NCBI GenBank assembly: GCA_013695575.1
Contig: JACDAF010000243.1
Location: 1 to 6,242, forward strand
From: Chloroflexota bacterium
Lineage (GTDB): Bacteria > Chloroflexota > Limnocylindria > P2-11E
DNA: 6,242 nt
Direction of reading: 5' to 3'
Shown: positions 1 to 6,242 of the stretch, one piece after another
Layout of the letters: every line of letters starts with the position of its first letter
Position numbering within the stretch: the stretch's first letter is position 1
Notes under the pieces: model-generated
Told to the model about the DNA's origin: nothing
Database searches by the model: none
The model's input: the letters and a program-made list of their open reading frames with translations, nothing else
Program-made: the position numbers and the translations under genes

Positions 1-125
1 GCCGTCCGGGCGAGGAGCTGGCGAAGCGCGTCGTCGATGACCGCAGTCAGGGTCCGCCGCTCTCGCGCGGCGAATTCCTTCGCTTCCCGCAGAAGCCGCT
101 CATCCAACCTCACAGTCGTTCTCAT
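1..125 (-). CDS. VapB-type ribbon-helix-helix antitoxin, N-terminal part (3' end beyond the window)
   Basis: Forty-one codons are visible before the left edge: MRTTVRLDERLLREAKEF continuing to LTAVIDDALRQLLART. Residues 2-7 (RTTVRL) are the DNA-contacting beta strand, about 8-21 helix A, and about 25-39 helix B of a ribbon-helix-helix fold. The RTTVRLDE opening and TLTAVIDDALR helix are typical of VapB/CopG-like antitoxins of type II toxin-antitoxin systems, which usually run to about 70-90 aa. Their C-terminal tail neutralises a PIN-domain ribonuclease (VapC) encoded next in the operon; both would lie to the left, out of view. The ATG at 125-123 is fixed as the start by an in-frame TGA two codons upstream (131-129). 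There is no Shine-Dalgarno sequence, and a promoter with an operator-like palindrome abuts the ATG. Toxin identity is inferred; a stand-alone RHH regulator is possible. Confidence 0.8.
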   Translation of the reverse strand, partial: MRTTVRLDERLLREAKEFAARERRTLTAVIDDALRQLLART

Positions 126-132
126 GCGTCAA

Positions 133-151
133 AGTGTCTGGACGAGACACT
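133..151 (-). promoter_or_regulatory. Perfect inverted repeat, probable operator for the antitoxin
   Basis: AGTGTCT (133-139) and AGACACT (145-151) are perfect 7-bp complementary arms with a 5-bp spacer. They overlap the -10 hexamer and much of the spacer, and end 7 bp before the ATG. Ribbon-helix-helix antitoxins bind palindromic operators of about this size as dimers of dimers and repress their own operon, with the toxin as corepressor. The assignment rests on symmetry, position and the adjacent DNA-binding protein. Confidence 0.6.
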
Positions 152-161
152 CATATGTCAA
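133..161 (-). promoter_or_regulatory. Promoter of the antitoxin gene: TTGACA -35, 17-bp spacer, GACACT -10
   Basis: On the minus strand a perfect consensus -35, TTGACA (161-156), is followed by 17 bp and then GACACT (138-133), which matches the -10 consensus at three of six positions. The A of the downstream ATG (125) lies 8 nt past the -10, about where transcription should begin. The mRNA is therefore probably leaderless. A strong -35 with a weak -10 covered by an inverted repeat is a common design for repressible toxin-antitoxin promoters. Confidence 0.6.
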
Positions 162-450
162 CAGAGAGCTCACTGCCACTGAAGACCCGCAGTCCCTCGC
201 CCGCTGGATGGAAGTGCTCGCTCGGCTGACGCCCTGGCAGGCTTCCACAAAATACGAGCACAATCTGACCGCGCACACGGGCGGCGGGCGCATGCCAGCG
301 GAAGTGACCGCGGCCGCTACTGCTTCGTGCTGGGTCTGGATGCGGCCGGCGACGCGGTGGAGACCGTGCGCGTGTCCCGGAGCCCGGCCGCGCGACAGCT
401 CCGAGCCCGACCCCGCCCGCCGAGCGCGCGATCACCTCGCTGCCGTCCAC
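162..450. other. Stretch without a recognisable gene
   Basis: I see no gene I can support in these roughly 290 bases. On the minus strand the frame that stays open from 456 to 151 is simply the continuation past the transporter's stop codon. Its opening codons lie inside the 451-484 hairpin, and it quickly turns into arginine/proline-rich sequence. On the plus strand, from about 160 to 330, one frame reads plausibly (RELTATEDPQSLARWMEVL and onward). It then degrades into low-complexity Arg/Pro text, and I do not recognise it. Complementary 8-mers GCGGCCGG (342-349) and CCGGCCGC (384-391) could enclose a nested hairpin, which may be only a product of the base composition. Confidence 0.5.
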
Positions 451-484
451 GAGCACGAGCCCCTGAATGTTGCGGCTCGTGCTC
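451..484 (-). terminator. Strong stem-loop after the NRAMP gene, candidate operon terminator
   Basis: GAGCACGAGCC (451-461) and GGCTCGTGCTC (474-484) form a perfect 11-bp stem around a 12-nt loop, starting 5 nt after the transporter's TAG stop on the minus strand. Position and stability fit the 3' end of the two-gene operon. No T-run follows on either strand, so it may be a U-tract-less terminator or a 3'-end stabilising hairpin. Confidence 0.55.
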
Positions 485-489
485 TCGGT

Positions 490-1737
490 CTAGCCGATCC
501 CGAGCGCGCTCGCGACGAGGTAGACGATCGACAGCGACCCCGTGAGCCCGGCGATGCCCCAGCCCAGGGTGCCGCGTACCCGGCCGTTCGCGTCGGACCC
601 CATGACCGAGGGATCGCTTGCCAGACGCATGATGAAGACGAGCACGATCGGCAGCAGCAGCCCGTTCACCGCCTGCGAGACGACGATGAGCGGCAGCAGC
701 TGTTCCTTGGGCACCAGCAGCACGATCGCACCCCCGGCGGCGAGCAGGAACGTGACCAAGCCCATGAACACGGGGGCATCGCGAAAGTCGTGGCTGATGC
801 CCGACTCCCAGCCGAACGCCTCGCAGATCGCGTACGAGGTCGAGAGCGGCATGACCGTGAGCCCGAGGAGCGAGGCGGCCAACAGGCCGACCCCGAACAG
901 CAGGCCCGCGGCCTCGCCGGCGAGCGGTCGCAGCGCCTGCGCTGCTTGCGCCGCAGTCTGTGCCGGCACGCCCGCCGGAAAGAGGACCGTGCCGGACACG
1001 ACCAGGATGAAGAAGGCGAAGAGTCCCGCGAGCGTCGCGCCCAAGATCGCGTCGAGTCGTGCCGACGCGAAGGACTCGCGGTCGATGCCCTTGTCCACGA
1101 CCGACGCCTGCAGGTAAAACAGCAGATACGGTGTCACAGTCGTCCCGACGAGTGCCAGCGCCATCACGAGCACGGCGGGATCGTTCGCCACCGTCGGGAG
1201 GAACCCTCTGCCGACCTCGCTCCAATCCGGGTGCAGTATCGCGATGCTGACGGGATACGCGATGAACGCGAGGATGAGCGCGAACAGCGCGCGCTCCACC
1301 ACGCGATAGCTCGCGAAGACGATGAGCGCCCAGACCACGATGCCGGCGACGGGAACAGACGCCCACGGCGGCACGCCGACGAGGCCGAGGCTCGCCGCGA
1401 TCCCGGCGTACTCCGCGACCACGTTGCTCGCGTTCGCGATGAACAGCGCGAGCATCGCGACGATGGTCCAGCGCACGCCGAAGCGCTCGCGGATGAGGTC
1501 CGAGAGGCCTTTCCCTGTGACGGCACCCATCCGCGCGCACATCTCCTGCACGATGACGAGCGAGAGGCTCGCGATGAGGAGGAGCCAGAGCAGCGCGAAG
1601 CCGAAGCGCGCGCCGGCCGCCGTGTACGTCGTGACACCGCCCGCGTCGTTCCCGGCGAAGCCGGTGATGATGCCCGGTCCCATGACCACGAGGAAGGCCG
1701 CGAACGCTGCGCGGCGCCGGTGGACGTTGCGCCTCAC
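490..1737 (-). CDS. NRAMP-superfamily divalent metal transporter, non-canonical metal site (probable Mg2+-type NRMT)
   Basis: Inner-membrane transporter of 415 aa with about 11 predicted helices (roughly 11-37, 44-68, 89-117, 126-145, 148-168, 188-212, 228-252, 275-303, 323-343, 347-372, 390-413), the normal NRAMP topology and length. TM1 reads GPGIITGFAGNDAGG: Asp31 matches the Asp of the classical DPGN motif, but Pro is Ala32 and the Asn ligand is Gly34. TM6 reads GTTVTPYLLF: Thr202 replaces the Met ligand that favours Mn/Fe, and Tyr204 and Leu209 replace the two TM6 histidines linked to proton transport. These changes separate it from MntH-type Mn/Fe symporters and suggest Mg2+ or another hard cation, possibly without proton coupling. 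The GTG start overlaps the TGA of the MgtE-N/CBS gene by 4 bp, implying translational coupling. No Shine-Dalgarno sequence is visible. A hairpin at 451-484 follows the TAG stop. Family assignment is firm; the substrate is inferred. Confidence 0.92.
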   Translation of the reverse strand: MRRNVHRRRAAFAAFLVVMGPGIITGFAGNDAGGVTTYTAAGARFGFALLWLLLIASLSLVIVQEMCARMGAVTGKGLSDLIRERFGVRWTIVAMLALFIANASNVVAEYAGIAASLGLVGVPPWASVPVAGIVVWALIVFASYRVVERALFALILAFIAYPVSIAILHPDWSEVGRGFLPTVANDPAVLVMALALVGTTVTPYLLFYLQASVVDKGIDRESFASARLDAILGATLAGLFAFFILVVSGTVLFPAGVPAQTAAQAAQALRPLAGEAAGLLFGVGLLAASLLGLTVMPLSTSYAICEAFGWESGISHDFRDAPVFMGLVTFLLAAGGAIVLLVPKEQLLPLIVVSQAVNGLLLPIVLVFIMRLASDPSVMGSDANGRVRGTLGWGIAGLTGSLSIVYLVASALGIG

Positions 1738-2990
1738 CGCGCGATGGACCGGAGCGACCTCTTCTTCCAGCCGCGCGGCAGCATGAGCTCGACAACGTCG
1801 TCGACGGTCACGATGCCGAGGAGCTTCTGCCCGGCGTCCACCACAGGCACGGCGAGCAGGTCGTACTTGGCGATGAGCGAGGCGACATCCTCCTTCGGCG
1901 TGTCGACCTCGACCTTCAGGATGTGCGGATCCATGATCTGCGCGAGCAGCTCATTCGGCGAAGCGACGACGAGGTCGCGCAGCGACACCACGCCATCCAG
2001 TCGGCCCTCAGCGTCGATGACGTAGAGGTAGTACGCGAGCTCGGGGTCTGGCTTCAGCTCACGCAGCCTGTTGATCCCGGCGGCGGCCGTGAGCTCGCGC
2101 GGGAGCGCGACGAAATCGGTCGTCATGATCCCGCCCGCGGAGTTCTCCGAGTGGGAGAGGAGCTCCTCGACGTCCTCCCCCTCCTCCTTCTCCATCAGCT
2201 CGACAAGCTCCTCGCGCTGCTCCTCGGGCAGGTCCTGCAGGAGATCGGCGGCCTCGTCGGGGGCCATCTCCTCGAGAATGTCGGCGGCGCGCTCCTCGTC
2301 CAGGTCGCCGACGATCTCGACCTGCATCTCCGGCTCGATCTCCGCGAGCGTCTCCGCAGCGGTCTCGACGTCGAGCTGCTCGAAGACGGCGCGCCGCTCG
2401 TCGGCGCTCATGTCCTCGACGATGTCCGCGATGTCCGCGGGGTGCAGCAGCGCGAGCTTCGCGTGCGGGACAGTAAGCCGCACGTTCGCGGCGTTGCCGG
2501 TGTCGATCGGCTGAACGAGGTGCCAGGGGATGATGCCGCGCGGGAGCTTCCGCCCGACGACCCCGGCGATGCCCTCGGCGAGCCGCTCGGCGCCCACGCG
2601 GCGCAGCAGACCGCGCAGGCCGACGTCCGCGCCGACGAGGCGCAGCTGCCCGCCAGCCTCTTCCAGCTGGAGATCGTTCACGCGGACGACCTTCGCGCCG
2701 TGCGTGTCCACGATCTGCTTGTCCATGAGGTCGCGGCCGAGCCGGAGCGCGTCGTCCGGCAGGCCCGCCTCGAGCACCTGGTCGAGCGGCACCAGCACCC
2801 GGTAGTGGCCGGTCTCGCTCACCAGATCGCTCCAGCGGATCGCGTGCTCGCCGGCCCGCGTCGCGAGGACGGCCCACTGGACCGGCGGAAACTGACCGGT
2901 GGGGACCACCGCGACGTCGGCGAGCTTCGCCACCTCGTCCCCCCCGGGGCCGAGGATCTTCCGGTTCTGGATCTCGCTCAGGTACGGCAC
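1734..2990 (-). CDS. PRC-barrel / MgtE N-domain / CBS-pair protein, likely Mg2+-sensing regulatory partner of the NRAMP transporter
   Basis: Soluble 418-aa protein without membrane segments. Residues 1-80 form a PRC-barrel-like region (starting MPYLSEIQNRKI), with a second similar stretch at about 85-140. Residues about 180-280 are an MgtE N-terminal superhelical domain, strongly acidic and helical. The linker ENSAGGIMTTDFVAL (about 282-296) is the hallmark of the MgtE N-to-CBS junction. CBS domains follow at about 288-345 and 352-405, and the protein ends at 418 where MgtE would continue into its channel domain. In MgtE these parts bind cytosolic Mg2+ and close the pore. Here the next gene overlaps by 4 bp (GTGA) and encodes an NRAMP-type transporter, so I infer a sensor that controls that transporter. 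GTG was chosen as start because the YLSE-type opening matches the family and nothing upstream in frame looks better. No Shine-Dalgarno sequence precedes it. Domain calls are strong; the regulatory role is inference. Confidence 0.9.
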   Translation of the reverse strand: MPYLSEIQNRKILGPGGDEVAKLADVAVVPTGQFPPVQWAVLATRAGEHAIRWSDLVSETGHYRVLVPLDQVLEAGLPDDALRLGRDLMDKQIVDTHGAKVVRVNDLQLEEAGGQLRLVGADVGLRGLLRRVGAERLAEGIAGVVGRKLPRGIIPWHLVQPIDTGNAANVRLTVPHAKLALLHPADIADIVEDMSADERRAVFEQLDVETAAETLAEIEPEMQVEIVGDLDEERAADILEEMAPDEAADLLQDLPEEQREELVELMEKEEGEDVEELLSHSENSAGGIMTTDFVALPRELTAAAGINRLRELKPDPELAYYLYVIDAEGRLDGVVSLRDLVVASPNELLAQIMDPHILKVEVDTPKEDVASLIAKYDLLAVPVVDAGQKLLGIVTVDDVVELMLPRGWKKRSLRSIAR

Positions 2991-3026
2991 GGCTCGGAGG
3001 GTAGAGCACAGCGCCGGCGAGACGCG

Positions 3027-3094
3027 GGCCCGTGCGCTTCCCGATCTCGGGCCCCTCCGCGGAAGGAACCCCCGAGATCGTCGCGCACGGGGCC
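3027..3094 (-). other. Long imperfect inverted repeat (large stem-loop) upstream of the MgtE-N/CBS gene
   Basis: CGATCTCGGG (3042-3051) pairs perfectly with CCCGAGATCG (3071-3080). After an internal loop (4 nt against 2 nt), CCCGTGCGC (3029-3037) pairs with GCGCACGGG (3083-3091), and GG/CC at the base can pair past one bulged base. The total is about 19-21 bp around a 19-nt loop. The loop contains the 8-bp palindrome TCCGCGGA (3056-3063). The structure sits 38 bp before the GTG of the downstream gene, so it could be part of that operon's leader RNA. It could also be part of the end of the metH transcript, or a small dispersed repeat. No T-run follows, and I do not recognise M-box, T-box or other riboswitch consensus sequences. 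Confidence 0.5.
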
Positions 3095-3164
3095 GCGCGT
3101 CCCGCCCAGCAGGACCGCTGCGGTGTCAGGCGAGGGAGGGCTTCGCCCGACCGAGCCGCAGGGC

Positions 3165-3204
3165 CCCCGGTAGCCGGCGAGACGAAGTCGAGCCGGGACC
3201 GGGG
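3165..3204 (-). terminator. Stem-loop just downstream of metH, candidate terminator without a U-tract
   Basis: Seven-base arms CCCCGGT (3165-3171) and ACCGGGG (3198-3204) pair perfectly. Inside them CCGGC (3174-3178) pairs with GCCGG (3192-3196), and the apex can fold as GAC-GAA-GTC (3181-3189). The hairpin begins 5 nt after the metH stop codon, as expected for an intrinsic terminator or an mRNA 3' end that blocks exonucleases. On the minus strand no run of T follows; the only T-rich bases (TTTGT) lie on the plus-strand side, where there is no gene to terminate. Termination is therefore inferred from position and stability only. Confidence 0.45.
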
Positions 3205-3209
3205 TTTGT

Positions 3210-6242
<3,033 letters not shown>

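Larger units (their letters stand above)
2991..3209. other. Intergenic region between metH and the magnesium-sensor/transporter operon
   Basis: This 219-bp gap holds no plausible gene. It contains the post-metH hairpin (3165-3204), a small GGGC-TTC-GCCC hairpin (3138-3148), a 5-bp-arm palindrome ACCGC-T-GCGGT (3114-3124), the long stem-loop at 3027-3094, and a perfect 12-bp direct repeat GCCGGCGAGACG at 3013-3024 and 3173-3184. The gap and its hairpins suggest that the downstream operon is transcribed separately from metH. I found no convincing -35/-10 pair on the minus strand, so the promoter is not placed. Confidence 0.6.

Noticed and set aside
151..456. Small open frame on the minus strand directly after the transporter stop
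   Set aside because: It is the same frame continuing past the TAG, its first codons encode one arm of the 451-484 hairpin, and it ends inside the antitoxin operator. It reads as fortuitous.
37..2025. Very long open frame on the plus strand (about 660 codons)
   Set aside because: From about 490 rightward it lies antisense to the transporter and sensor genes and is dominated by Arg, Asp, Glu, His and Ala, the typical shadow of GC-rich codons on the other strand. No domain is recognisable and no plausible start exists.
2991..3209. Possible Mg2+ riboswitch (M-box) or T-box leader ahead of the sensor operon
   Set aside because: I looked for the conserved M-box segments and the T-box AGGGTGG-type element on the minus strand and found neither. 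Only unassigned hairpins are present.

Overview
The window is GC-rich bacterial chromosome in which all recognisable genes lie on the minus strand. From right to left, which is the direction of transcription, they are: the C-terminal five-sixths of a cobalamin-dependent methionine synthase (metH, running off the right edge); a 219-bp intergenic stretch rich in inverted repeats; a soluble protein made of the cytoplasmic regulatory parts of an MgtE-type magnesium channel (PRC-barrel-like region, MgtE N domain, paired CBS domains); an NRAMP-superfamily membrane transporter whose start overlaps the previous stop codon; a roughly 360-bp stretch with a strong hairpin just after the transporter; and the first 41 codons of a ribbon-helix-helix (VapB-type) antitoxin gene running off the left edge.

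The most interesting part is the two-gene metal-transport operon. The transporter keeps the TM1 aspartate of NRAMP proteins but lacks the TM1 asparagine, the TM6 methionine and the TM6 histidines of classical Mn/Fe:H+ symporters. That fits the NRAMP-related Mg2+ transporter side of the superfamily. Its translationally coupled partner carries the Mg2+-sensing module of MgtE with no channel domain. A reasonable inference is that the soluble protein senses cytosolic Mg2+ and gates the transporter, so that a channel's regulator has been combined with an unrelated transporter fold.

The antitoxin gene at the left edge has a compact, readable control region: a consensus -35, a 17-bp spacer, a weak -10, a perfect 7-bp inverted repeat over the -10, and an ATG where the transcription start should be. 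This looks like an autoregulated, leaderless toxin-antitoxin operon with the toxin just outside the window. None of the three visible start sites (two GTG, one ATG) has a recognisable Shine-Dalgarno sequence, which suggests a lineage using leaderless or non-SD initiation. Actinobacteriota, Chloroflexota or a related GC-rich soil or sediment phylum would fit, but the window does not identify the phylum.

metH appears fully functional over the visible part: zinc, cobalamin and AdoMet ligand motifs are all intact. No riboswitch, tRNA, insertion sequence or CRISPR array was recognised.
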